Of a stretch of 50,927 bases of DNA, positions 43,754-50,927 are shown piece after piece. The position numbers and the translations under genes were made by a program. Each line of letters begins with the position of its first letter. Within the stretch, counting starts at the first letter, position 1. The notes under the pieces were generated by a model, which was not told the origin of the DNA, made no database searches, and worked only from the letters and a program-made list of their open reading frames with translations. The DNA comes from an uncultured Bdellovibrionales bacterium (GTDB lineage Bacteria > Bdellovibrionota > FAC87 > UBA2466), in contig CALCZU010000048.1 of NCBI GenBank assembly GCA_937903155.1, forward strand, positions 1-50,927, read 5' to 3'.

Positions 43754-45523
43754 GTGACGACACTGTATTTCAATCTGATTCTGTCCACGTTTCTTTCCGC
43801 CTATACGCATGCGCAGTTTTTGCCCGAAAAGCTACCGTTAAAAAAACTCCACTACACACCGGTGCCCGCTCCCATTCCGCCTAAATTGAGTTCTGAACTA
43901 GAAGAAATTCTCTACAGCGATGCTTCCCAACAAAAGTTTGAGAGTCTTTATAAGATCTGCCAGAAAAAACCGGAAGAAATGAGAGGGCTTCTCTTTCATC
44001 TTTTTAGCCAAACGTCTCATTTCGCGGATGAACTGATTCAAGGAAATGAGAAACTTTATTTTGGCTTGCTCAAGCCTTTAATCTGGGAGGAAAGCTCCTG
44101 GAGTCTTTACCGGGGACCGAATGGGTTTTGGAAGGATTCAGAGAGTAAGTTACGAGGTTTTCACTACACGATTTTAAGCCTCTACAGTTCCAGCGAAAAA
44201 ATTCGAGAAGATGCGAGAGCTTCTGCAGAAAAATCTTTTGTGACCCTCAAGAAAGACCTAAACGACAAAAAACGGTTTCAAGATCTGTTTCTTCTCTCGG
44301 TTATCCTCGGAGATGTGGAGCTTTTAAAAACATCACAAGAGAAAATGAAAGCGCAGGGTTCGTATCTTTTTTTAGAGAGCTATTATCCCGCAGAACATGG
44401 AGCTTTCAACCTTCTTCACATGGCAGCTCTTCTAGGCCATTCTGAAATGCTTCAATATATCGGCAGTCACTTGTCTCTGAAAAGCGATCTGAATCTGGGA
44501 GTGCGATGCGATATGGGACGAATCCAGACGGTTCGTTACTCGAAAGAAAAATGCATTTTAAATCCGGGAGCGACAGCACTTCACCTGGCGTCGTTAAACG
44601 GAGCTCATTCGGAACTACAACCCATTCATTGGGACGAACCAAAAGTAAAAAATGACCGTTATCGGAAAAGTGTCGAAGTGCTTTTCGAACTCGGAGCTCA
44701 CCCCGGAGCGTTTGATAAAGCGAGAAACGTTTTTTTCGAGATGCCCTACAAACCACAAGCCGATTTTGAGACTTATTTCAAAAAGTCCAATGCCACTCTT
44801 CTTCCGCGTCTTTCCCCATTACAAAAAGATCATTTCTTGGAGGATTTAAAAGCCTATCTCGGTTTGGGGAAACTAGTTTTTCTAAAGTTTCCTAAAGTGG
44901 CAGAAGAATACTCGAAAAACCTAGTAAGAATTTTTGAAAACCTTTTAAAAGAACGAGAAAAATTATTGGGAAATGAGAAAAGTAATTTTTTTGAAATCGC
45001 TAAAGGAAGAGAAGCAAAACTGATCCCGATTTTTCATTCAGCATTCGAAAACTTGATGGGAACCGAAGCCGGCGAAGCGCTCTTCTCGCAACTGACAGCT
45101 GCGTTTTTAAAAGAAAAAGAGATTGAACACTCGAGTTTAAACGCGCTCTTTCTCTCTTTCCCAAAGGGTCCCTCTCAAGCGTTTTTAAAATGGTTAGAAG
45201 AAAAGCCCGAACTACAAAATAATTCTTTCATCAATATGAGAGACAGATTTCTGAGAACTCCGCTCTACATCAGTCTTGAACGATGCGACTTTAAAAATGC
45301 AGAAGAGATTCTTAAAAAACGGGCAGACCCCGATATTGAAACCCCGAGTTTTCATGTTCCGACCCCGCTTTTTTTGGCAGTCGCTTGCCGCGAAAAAGAT
45401 TGGGTCTCGGCTCTTCTCAAAGCACGAGCGCGAAAAGATGTGCTCAATCGCCAAGGTCGAACCGCGGCCCAATACGCTGATTCCATAGAAGAATTCGAAA
45501 TTGCCACACTTTTGAAGCAATAG
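43754..45523 (+). CDS. Secreted protein with ankyrin-like repeats
   Basis: The 589-residue protein begins at GTG with a signal peptide (LYFNLILSTFLSAYTHA) and a proline-rich stretch (VPAPIPPK). Ankyrin-like repeats are visible in two clusters: about 215-310 (NLLHMAALLGHSEMLQYI, TALHLASLNG, VEVLFELGAHPGAFD) and 495-585 (TPLYISLERCDFKNAEEIL, TPLFLAVACREKDWVSALL, GRTAAQYADSIEEFEIATLL). The middle is helical without a named domain. It could bind host or prey proteins, but that is inference. The start has no strong ribosome-binding site. Confidence 0.78.
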   Translation: MTTLYFNLILSTFLSAYTHAQFLPEKLPLKKLHYTPVPAPIPPKLSSELEEILYSDASQQKFESLYKICQKKPEEMRGLLFHLFSQTSHFADELIQGNEKLYFGLLKPLIWEESSWSLYRGPNGFWKDSESKLRGFHYTILSLYSSSEKIREDARASAEKSFVTLKKDLNDKKRFQDLFLLSVILGDVELLKTSQEKMKAQGSYLFLESYYPAEHGAFNLLHMAALLGHSEMLQYIGSHLSLKSDLNLGVRCDMGRIQTVRYSKEKCILNPGATALHLASLNGAHSELQPIHWDEPKVKNDRYRKSVEVLFELGAHPGAFDKARNVFFEMPYKPQADFETYFKKSNATLLPRLSPLQKDHFLEDLKAYLGLGKLVFLKFPKVAEEYSKNLVRIFENLLKEREKLLGNEKSNFFEIAKGREAKLIPIFHSAFENLMGTEAGEALFSQLTAAFLKEKEIEHSSLNALFLSFPKGPSQAFLKWLEEKPELQNNSFINMRDRFLRTPLYISLERCDFKNAEEILKKRADPDIETPSFHVPTPLFLAVACREKDWVSALLKARARKDVLNRQGRTAAQYADSIEEFEIATLLKQ

Positions 45524-45619
45524 ACTTTGTGAGTTTCCAAAAAAGGTGCTTATGTAGTTTGTAAGTTCGGGTGGTTTCTTCAACGTGTTCAGTCAGCAAT
45601 CCCGTGCGAAGGGGTCACT

Positions 45620-46213
45620 ATGGCGCGTTTCATTTGGTTGTCGTTGTCACTGATTTTGTCTTTGGGGATTTCTTCTTTTTCAATCGCAGAGAGTTATCGA
45701 GAGCCTCGTTATTTCGCAACGGTTTACGGAAGCGAAAAAGCGAGTGGAGGACTCATCGGTTCTCATATCTTCTGTCGGCTTGAAAAAATCGATTCTTCCG
45801 GAAAGATTGTAGAAAAAGTGGATATGAGTTTAATGCCCGACCGACATGCCCCTCAAACCGTCATCGAAAAACTCCGTTCGATTTTTTTGGCTAAAAATCT
45901 TTCGCTTGAAGCCACACTTGCACTCGCGAGCAGCGAAGGAAAACGAATTGGAAATACGGGCCGCGTGGAAGTGAAACAAAGTTTTTACGCCTATCAAAAG
46001 GCCCGAGTGCAGATGGCCGTTCAAGGCGTTTTAAGATACAGCCTTTTCGATACGTTTAAACGCGGTGAAGGGTATGTCAATTGCCGGACGTTTGTGGCGG
46101 GAGACGGTTATCGCGGACTTCTATCGGGACCCGAAGGCGCGAAAGACATTGTGCTGTATTGGCAGAGGTTGGGTTATCTCGTCGAACCTCGCGCGTACTC
46201 ACTCGTCGATTAA
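45620..46213 (+). CDS. Secreted protein of unknown function
   Basis: The 197-residue product has a signal peptide (FIWLSLSLILSLGISSFSIA). The mature protein contains two cysteines (IFCRLE and VNCRTF) that may pair, and several Tyr-rich strands. I recognise no family. GAAGGGG precedes the ATG. The final codon overlaps the convergent START-domain gene by four bases. Confidence 0.75.
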   Translation: MARFIWLSLSLILSLGISSFSIAESYREPRYFATVYGSEKASGGLIGSHIFCRLEKIDSSGKIVEKVDMSLMPDRHAPQTVIEKLRSIFLAKNLSLEATLALASSEGKRIGNTGRVEVKQSFYAYQKARVQMAVQGVLRYSLFDTFKRGEGYVNCRTFVAGDGYRGLLSGPEGAKDIVLYWQRLGYLVEPRAYSLVD

Positions 46214-46872
46214 TTCCCCATCACTTTTGTGACGAGCGGCGAAATCACAATATCGGGTTTCACACATTGGACTTTAAGTCTTTCGAGCGTTTTTCGCGGA
46301 TAATCTTTTTGAAAAAGATTGACGATCCATTTCGGGACGCTTCCTTTGGGGTCGACATGCACATTCAGTTCAATCGCCGTTTTCTCACCCAGCGATTTTA
46401 AAATGTACTTACTTTCGTAGAGTTCTCCACGGACTTTTGAAGTGAGCGGAACCTTAGGGTGTACGATTGAGCTAAAACTAAATGTCGCCGTCTGAGTCGG
46501 TTTATCCCACCTCGCTTTAGCATCGACGACAAAATCACGGTCTTTTAAAATGAAGGGCGTCTTGACGTGAAAGTATTCCACTCGCTCGGCGTCGTTGAGG
46601 ACTTCAACGATATACGCATTGGCTAAGTTAGGCATCCACTCGTTGCGCCGTTCAATATCAATCAGCACGCTCGCTACTCGCATCAAAGGTGCCGCAATTT
46701 CGGCGGTCGCTTTAAAAGCAAAAGTGTCTTGTCCTGGCACATCTTTGCGGGCCACAATAATTCCATCTTCATCGTAAATCTTTTCCCATACTTCTGGTTC
46801 TGAATCGGCATAGCTCAGAATTGAAAATAAAAAAACCAGTGGCAAAAAAAATTTCATTCGCGTCATCTGCAT
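46210..46872 (-). CDS. Exported START/SRPBCC-domain protein
   Basis: The 220-residue protein has a signal peptide (FFLPLVFLFSILSYA) and then one START-like lipid-binding domain: WEKIYDEDGIIVARKDVPG at the start, then VLIDIERRNEWMPNLANA, a central YFHVKTPFILKDRDFVV, and a C-terminal helix PKWIVNLFQKDYPRKTLERL. This domain forms a hydrophobic pocket that holds lipids. In the periplasm it could shuttle a lipid or bind a ligand; no substrate is evident. GGGG lies six bases before the ATG at 46872; an ATG at 46857 is an alternative. Confidence 0.86.
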   Translation of the reverse strand: MQMTRMKFFLPLVFLFSILSYADSEPEVWEKIYDEDGIIVARKDVPGQDTFAFKATAEIAAPLMRVASVLIDIERRNEWMPNLANAYIVEVLNDAERVEYFHVKTPFILKDRDFVVDAKARWDKPTQTATFSFSSIVHPKVPLTSKVRGELYESKYILKSLGEKTAIELNVHVDPKGSVPKWIVNLFQKDYPRKTLERLKVQCVKPDIVISPLVTKVMGN

Positions 46873-46999
46873 TCAACACCCCATCCTCAGGAATAGGATA
46901 CCCGATACTGCGTTGCAGCGCCAATCTTTGAAAGATTTATAAAATTGAGTTTGAGTTTCTCAAAAGAAATCAGCAGAATTGCATTGGGGGTAGTAAAAC

Positions 47000-47311
47000 A
47001 TGGGGACGGCCACGAGTCGTTTATTTATCAATGCACTTCCATTTTCTCTCGAAGAAGAGGATCTGGAGGCTGCAATTTACGATGTCCTTTCTGCCTACGG
47101 TACCGTAAAAACGGTTCGTCTTATTTTCGAGGGTGGATCCCTTCGCCCTAAAGGTTTATGTTTTGTAGAAATGTCTTCAAGTCACGAAGTCGATAACGTC
47201 ATTGACGCGTTAGATGGCCTTACGATTGCGGGTACGTGTCTTGAAGTTCGCAAAGCGATTCCGAGTTTACTCTCAGACTCTGTTTCAATTTCTTCCCAAG
47301 TGGTTGCCTAA
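47000..47311 (+). CDS. RNA-recognition-motif (RRM) protein
   Basis: The 103-residue cytoplasmic protein is one RRM domain. RNP2 reads RLFINALPFSL and RNP1 reads KGLCFVEM, with the aromatic Phe positions in both that stack on RNA bases. Residues 85-103 are a short Ser-rich tail. Stand-alone RRM proteins in bacteria are small RNA-binding regulators, often cold- or stress-linked; the target RNA is unknown. GGGGG lies nine bases before the ATG. It sits just upstream of the sigma-54-driven KGG gene and ends within 30 bp of that promoter. Confidence 0.9.
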   Translation: MGTATSRLFINALPFSLEEEDLEAAIYDVLSAYGTVKTVRLIFEGGSLRPKGLCFVEMSSSHEVDNVIDALDGLTIAGTCLEVRKAIPSLLSDSVSISSQVVA

Positions 47312-47335
47312 CTCCTGCTCTTAACATTGATCAAT

Positions 47336-47351
47336 TGGCACTGTGCTTGCT
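47336..47351 (+). promoter_or_regulatory. Sigma-54 (RpoN) promoter of the KGG stress gene
   Basis: TGGCAC-N5-TTGC, followed by T, matches the -24/-12 consensus at every core base with the required spacing. The predicted start at about 47362 gives a 19-base leader containing AAGGAG at the right distance from the ATG. A short palindrome ATTGATCAAT abuts it on the upstream side. Confidence 0.75.
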
Positions 47352-47380
47352 TTATATAGCAGACATAAGAAGGAGCTAAT

Positions 47381-47707
47381 ATGATTGAAAGTATAAAATC
47401 CCCAAGAGGTTTTGCAGCAATGGATCCTGCACGTCAGCGCGAAATTGCGAGCCGTGGCGGTAAAATGGCCCACGAAACTGGCAAAGCGCACGAATTTTCT
47501 CCAGACGAAGCACGAGGCGCTGGTAGAAAAGGCGGACTTTCCATCTCGCAAAATCGAGAACATATGGCAGCCATCGGACGCGAAGGCGGTTTTGCACGCG
47601 CTCGTAAGGCAAAAATGCTGAAAGAAAAATCGGCCGAAAAATCAAATGTCACCCCCCCTTCTGAGGCAAATCCAATACCCCGGAATGTGGAAGATATGGC
47701 CAGCTGA
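47381..47707 (+). CDS. KGG-repeat general stress protein (YciG-like)
   Basis: The 108-residue basic protein carries KGG-type (stress-induced acidophilic repeat) motifs: GFAAMDPARQREIASRGGK, the matching pair around SPDEARGAGRKGG, and AIGREGG. KGG proteins are small, mostly disordered and induced by stress or stationary phase in several bacteria. The C-terminal 25 residues are a Pro/Ser/Glu-rich tail. The gene has a consensus sigma-54 promoter 30 bp upstream and an excellent AGGAG. It is followed by a hairpin and is convergent with the Nudix gene. Confidence 0.9.
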   Translation: MIESIKSPRGFAAMDPARQREIASRGGKMAHETGKAHEFSPDEARGAGRKGGLSISQNREHMAAIGREGGFARARKAKMLKEKSAEKSNVTPPSEANPIPRNVEDMAS

Positions 47708-47730
47708 ACCTCTAACGAGGGGTTCCTTTT
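47706..47730 (+). terminator. Terminator candidate after the KGG gene
   Basis: GAACC (47706..47710) pairs with GGTTC (47721..47725), with CTC/GAG extending the stem through a bulge, and CTTTT follows. The stem overlaps the stop codon. Confidence 0.5.
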
Positions 47731-48367
47731 AGGTTAAAAAAGGGACAAGCTTGTCTTTTAGGAATTCAATTTTCTTAAAAGGCCGGTGCATTGAAGGCTG
47801 AGTCGCTAAATCATAGGCCTCTTTTTTTAAAGAGGCCCATTTTAAATCATTCGATTCTTCTGTAATTTGAAGCGGCGCATCCGCATCTGTGACGAGAAGG
47901 TATCGCAAATCGTAGTGAAAATGTTCAGGTTCGTTCTTCCTTGCCGGAATTAAATGGCAGTCTAAATCAAAAACCAATGGTCGAGAGGAAGGGGATTTAA
48001 AGTAATCCCAGAAGTTCACAAAGCTGAACTCAGTTAATCCGGATTCCTCCTGGCATTCCTTTAACGCCACTCGACTAGGGATTGGATCCCCATCCGCATG
48101 CCCACCCAATTGCAACCAATCATTCAATTTTCGATGGTGAGTTAAAAGGACTTTTGTAAAGTCTGCATTTACAACAAAACCTGAGGCCGTAATATGGCCC
48201 GCCGTATTTTCTCTGTGGAAGCATTTAGGATTGTTTGTAATAAACTCTTTAAACTGTGGAATCACTTGAGGCGATTCCGAAAAATCAGAAGCGCCGTTTG
48301 CGAGCCAATGTTTTTGATAGGTTTTGAGATCTTCCAAGAGAAGTGCTCGTTCATCTGAGAGGTTCAT
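47729..48367 (-). CDS. Nudix hydrolase
   Basis: The 212-residue protein contains a Nudix box near residue 95 (GGHADGD, then the core KECQEESG), which places the metal-binding glutamates of this pyrophosphohydrolase family. The first glutamate position of the box carries Asp, a tolerated change. The 55 residues before the domain are helical. The substrate, usually a nucleoside diphosphate derivative, is unknown. I start at the ATG at 48367; a TTG at 48415 is less likely. It overlaps the end of the glycosyltransferase gene by 17 bp and is probably the last gene of that operon. Confidence 0.85.
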   Translation of the reverse strand: MNLSDERALLLEDLKTYQKHWLANGASDFSESPQVIPQFKEFITNNPKCFHRENTAGHITASGFVVNADFTKVLLTHHRKLNDWLQLGGHADGDPIPSRVALKECQEESGLTEFSFVNFWDYFKSPSSRPLVFDLDCHLIPARKNEPEHFHYDLRYLLVTDADAPLQITEESNDLKWASLKKEAYDLATQPSMHRPFKKIEFLKDKLVPFLT

Positions 48368-49463
48368 GTGATCTTTTCTTTTGATGAGGGGGAGTGGTTC
48401 GGATTCTCTCCGCAAGTTGTTGGAGTCGAGAAACTAAAATCTTTGAATTGTGAAACTCCGAAAGACTTTTCAGTCGATTGCCAGAAGATTCCGAAAGTGG
48501 ATTCATGAGTTCGGAGTTTTTAAAAGCGTTGGCCAGGATGGCGGCTATTTCGTGGGGCCTATCGGTATGCATCAGTAAACCAGAATCCCCGAGAGTTTCA
48601 GCCACGCCGTCGGCGGCGACCGCAAAAATCGGAAGCTGAACTTTCATGGCTTCGACTAAGGGAATGCAAAACCCCTCATGAAGGCTTGGGCAAATCAGCG
48701 CGGTTGATTTCGCATACAACGTCGCGAGTTCAGAATCCGAAATCTTTCCGGTTAAGGTAATGTGCTTCGAAAGGCCGAGTTGTTTAATCAAAAGTCTTAA
48801 ATACTTCGAATAAATCGGATCGCCTTTACCTACCAAGACAAGAGAAGAGTTCTCAGGAAGGCGGTCTTTTAAATAGTAAAATGTTTTAATCAGAAGAGCC
48901 TGATTTTTGTGGCGTGCGATCCTGCCGACAAACAGGAGTTGAATGGGTTTGCCCTTTTGGAAATTTCTGGAGGGAGATTCAGGCGCGTTCGGTATTTCTA
49001 AAAGCGGAAGTTTTTGAGGCTGAAGAAAACCGTTTTCTTCCAATTCTCGGCAATTAAAATCGGACGTTCCAAAACCCGCAGAAGTTTCTTTCGCAAGGAT
49101 CTTGAGTTGAGATCTTCCGAGCCGGCTTAAGTTTTCCAGAAAAGAGTCATGCTTAAAAAAATGAGAAGGGGTAATGTTATTGTAGATGACTGCCTTTGGG
49201 ACTTCGATATCAATCAGGCGATCCAATAAAGGATTCCCTTGGGAGTGATGAATGAGCAAAAGGTCACAATTCCAAAGTTTTGATTTTTCGAAAGGTTTAA
49301 CAGAGTTCGGAGGCAAGTCGGAAATCTTTGAGGCAAAAATTTCTCCCGAGATGCCCGCATCGTGAAGCGATTTTTGGATCCAAAAAAGGTAATTTGAAAT
49401 CGCGTCGTGCGAGGTCGCTGTATGATGATATTGGTGGATCGTAAAGGCCTGCGAAAAGGACAT
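48351..49463 (-). CDS. Family-4 glycosyltransferase
   Basis: The 370-residue protein has the GT-B fold of retaining GT4 enzymes. The C-terminal nucleotide-sugar domain shows LFVGRIARHKNQALLIK, the LVLVGKGDP strand and the signature EGFCIPLVEAM (E-x7-E). The N-terminal half is the acceptor domain; its opening IHQYHHTATSHDAISN resembles mannosyl- or glucosyltransferases of envelope polysaccharides. The sugar transferred is unknown. It is 4 bp downstream of the small-protein gene and should share its transcript. Confidence 0.9.
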   Translation of the reverse strand: MSFSQAFTIHQYHHTATSHDAISNYLFWIQKSLHDAGISGEIFASKISDLPPNSVKPFEKSKLWNCDLLLIHHSQGNPLLDRLIDIEVPKAVIYNNITPSHFFKHDSFLENLSRLGRSQLKILAKETSAGFGTSDFNCRELEENGFLQPQKLPLLEIPNAPESPSRNFQKGKPIQLLFVGRIARHKNQALLIKTFYYLKDRLPENSSLVLVGKGDPIYSKYLRLLIKQLGLSKHITLTGKISDSELATLYAKSTALICPSLHEGFCIPLVEAMKVQLPIFAVAADGVAETLGDSGLLMHTDRPHEIAAILANAFKNSELMNPLSESSGNRLKSLSEFHNSKILVSRLQQLAERIRTTPPHQKKRSHEPLR

Positions 49464-49467
49464 CGTC

Positions 49468-49737
49468 TTAAGAATTCCTTTTCAGTTTCTTGTAAAGTGA
49501 ATGCGCGGAACGAATCGTCTTAATCGTGAGTTTGAGACCCGGAAGGTTCCCATTGCCAAACTCTTGCTCGAGTCCTCGAAATAAAATCTGATTTACTTTA
49601 GAGAGCTTCGGATTTTTCCGCAAAAGCGCGTTGCTGAGGTCTTCCGGGCGGTAAGATTCCACCAAAAGAGCTTTGCTGACTTTCTCCTCGAGTTTCGTTT
49701 CGAGTTCGGGCGCGGATTTGAGGCTGAAGAGTTGGAT
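49468..49737 (-). CDS. Small protein with probable AUC start codon
   Basis: The frame reads about 89 helical, charged residues that look coding from the first codon (QLFSLKSAPELETKLEEKV onward). A perfect AAGGAG lies five bases upstream of an ATC at 49737, and an in-frame stop lies just before that. The nearest ATG/GTG/TTG is a TTG 24 codons later, with no ribosome-binding site, which would remove an apparently coding helix. I therefore suggest ATC as the start. The function is unknown. It heads the glycosyltransferase-Nudix operon (4-bp gap). Confidence 0.55.
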   Translation of the reverse strand: MQLFSLKSAPELETKLEEKVSKALLVESYRPEDLSNALLRKNPKLSKVNQILFRGLEQEFGNGNLPGLKLTIKTIRSAHSLYKKLKRNS

Positions 49738-49802
49738 GCGTTCTCCTTAATGCCCTATGAATAGGCAAGAAGGTCAAACTAGGCAAGATGAATCCAAAAT
49801 CC

Positions 49803-50411
49803 CTATGGATTATAGGTATTACACGCCTTAAACCCTTCGTCCGCATTCAAGCAAATCGAGAGCGCGAAACCGTAATCTCGGCAATCGGCATACCCTTTTC
49901 CCGCTTTCACACAAATCGCTCCACCTAAACCCTCGCTCATGCAACGGGTGTATCCGACGCGGGCAAGCACGCACCAGTCGTGAGGGTAACCATCTTTGCG
50001 GCAAGTTCCGTAGAGTCTATCGGCAAACTCACAGGTTTTGTGGTCGTAACCATAAGCGCGGCAGTCTTTGTATCCGGATTTTGTTCGTACGCAATCTAAA
50101 GCGTTGATTCCCATATCCATACAATCTTGCATTCCGTTGTCTGCGGTTAAGCAGGTCAGATGGTCTAGCCCTTTTGAGAGACAAAGTTTGTACTGGGGCT
50201 TGGCGTTTAAACACTGAGGAGGAAAAAGACCGGTGGCGCGGCAGTCGTTATAACCTCTGTCAGCGGTGAGACAGGCTTCGTAAGACATCCCGTCTTTTAC
50301 ACATTCGACGTAGGCCACCTTTGCTTTGGTACATTGGAGAGGGGAAAGTGTCCCCCCGTCTCCAAAACTTAAAACCGTTACAAAGAATAAGCTCAGTAAA
50401 ATAGACTTCAT
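49803..50411 (-). CDS. Exported tandem CX9C-repeat protein
   Basis: I start at the ATG at 50411 (AAGAGA upstream), giving 202 residues and a signal peptide (SILLSLFFVTVLSFG). The mature protein is 8.5 copies of an exact 20-residue unit, [C-x2-A-x3-Y-x2]-[C-x3-G-x5], so a cysteine falls at every tenth residue: 18 in all with no length change. C-x9-C helices separated by a nine-residue Gly-containing turn recall the twin-CX9C fold of mitochondrial intermembrane proteins. It is probably a disulfide-linked helical stack in the periplasm or outside the cell. It starts 2 bp after the upstream gene's stop. Confidence 0.85.
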   Translation of the reverse strand: MKSILLSLFFVTVLSFGDGGTLSPLQCTKAKVAYVECVKDGMSYEACLTADRGYNDCRATGLFPPQCLNAKPQYKLCLSKGLDHLTCLTADNGMQDCMDMGINALDCVRTKSGYKDCRAYGYDHKTCEFADRLYGTCRKDGYPHDWCVLARVGYTRCMSEGLGGAICVKAGKGYADCRDYGFALSICLNADEGFKACNTYNP

Positions 50412-50413
50412 GG

Positions 50414-50927
50414 TTATCTCTTGCTTTTGCATTCTAACTTCTCAGGAAGAATTCGGCATTCTTGTTGAATTCCGTCGATGATTTGGACGGGCTCATTATA
50501 TTCCTTAAACATCATTGCCGTCAGATCGCGATGATTCGAGCCTTCCTGGTAAATATTTGAGTAGAGGCTTCTGAATTCCACCCAGTATTTTTTACTTGCA
50601 AGAACAGAGTACGTGCATTTTTTAACGGCGCTGCATTTAAACCATTCAGGTCCTCGGTACATGCAAAAGGTGTAGAGCTTGGCGCCCGCTTCGGGATCCA
50701 TGCTGTAACGCAGTTCTTCGCTTCTGACCTTGCCTTCGATTTTTAAAACACGCAGATGAATTCCCAACGCGCTGTTATCAATGATCGTTGAAGTCCAGTA
50801 GGCAGTTTCCTTATTCTCTCCGGGATCTCCTTCAAAACGTACCGTCCAAGGAAGTGCTGCATAGAGGGGTGATTGGTAGAATCGCTCTTGTTCGTCGGGC
50901 GACAGACTTCCTAAATTAAATAAATCC
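50414..50927 (-). CDS. Protein of unknown function (5' end beyond window)
   Basis: The reverse-strand frame is open to the window edge, so the start is missing; about 170 residues are seen. It begins with LSPDEQERFYQSPLYAALPW and continues through VRFEGDPGENKETAYWTSTIIDN. The later part has cysteines in FCMYRGPEWFKCSAVKKC and QQECRILPEKLECKSK. I recognise no family. It ends 2 bp before the CX9C-repeat gene and should be in the same operon, so it may also be exported, but no signal peptide is in view. Confidence 0.7.
   Translation of the reverse strand, partial: DLFNLGSLSPDEQERFYQSPLYAALPWTVRFEGDPGENKETAYWTSTIIDNSALGIHLRVLKIEGKVRSEELRYSMDPEAGAKLYTFCMYRGPEWFKCSAVKKCTYSVLASKKYWVEFRSLYSNIYQEGSNHRDLTAMMFKEYNEPVQIIDGIQQECRILPEKLECKSKR

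Noticed and set aside
43624..43884. Separate small gene starting at GTG 43624
   Set aside because: It largely overlaps the better-supported ankyrin-like gene, has no ribosome-binding site and has unnatural composition.

Overview
The window reads as chromosome of a free-living or predatory Gram-negative bacterium, most likely from the Bdellovibrionota/Oligoflexia. This is inferred from a TIGR02147-type regulator, many exported proteins and lipoproteins of unknown function, long hybrid histidine kinases, and a Kelch/delta-60-like surface protein. I found no insertion sequence, prophage, integrase or CRISPR array. One tRNA gene (tRNA-Gly, GCC) is present.

Region 1 (1..7055) is a light-sensing block. 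A truncated receiver gene and a CheY-like receiver face a reverse-strand operon encoding an exported beta-propeller protein, a BphO-type heme oxygenase, a bacteriophytochrome kinase with its biliverdin cysteine, and a REC-PAS-PAS kinase. The oxygenase should make the bilin and the phytochrome should use it. Region 2 (7214..12420) holds secreted proteins and a methyltransferase. Region 3 (12464..18339) is a reverse-strand stressosome operon: rsbR, rsbS, rsbT, a fused RsbT-like/PP2C protein, then two hybrid histidine kinases. The first kinase carries an RsbT-like ATPase domain at its N-terminus. This appears to connect a stressosome to a phosphorelay rather than to a sigma-B cascade.

Region 4 (18559..28092) has exported proteins, tRNA-Gly, a plant-type MTA nucleosidase, a trypsin-like protease, a large soluble kinase with a C-terminal receiver, and a lipoprotein ending at a strong terminator. 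Region 5 (28177..32065) has an MgtA-type Mg2+ ATPase with a long leader. The leader contains a possible Asp/Pro-rich leader peptide followed at once by a long hairpin. A TIGR02147 regulator lies upstream. Region 6 (32194..38399) has secreted proteins, including a metzincin-like protease, a lipoprotein with a very long Pro-x-Pro-Met rod, and a protein with an internal duplication.

Region 7 (38513..41834) has an O-methyltransferase, then a DNA-repair pair: a radical SAM protein and a DUF4130-UdgX fusion. A perfect 16+16 bp palindrome covers the pair's promoter and start. Region 8 (41938..50927) has exported proteins (ankyrin-like, START-domain), an RRM protein, a KGG stress protein behind a canonical sigma-54 promoter, and a Nudix hydrolase/glycosyltransferase/small-protein operon whose first gene seems to start at AUC. 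It ends with an exported protein that has a cysteine at exactly every tenth residue (tandem CX9C). Starts were re-chosen by ribosome-binding site, signal peptide or family start where noted. Functions given without a family name are not known.
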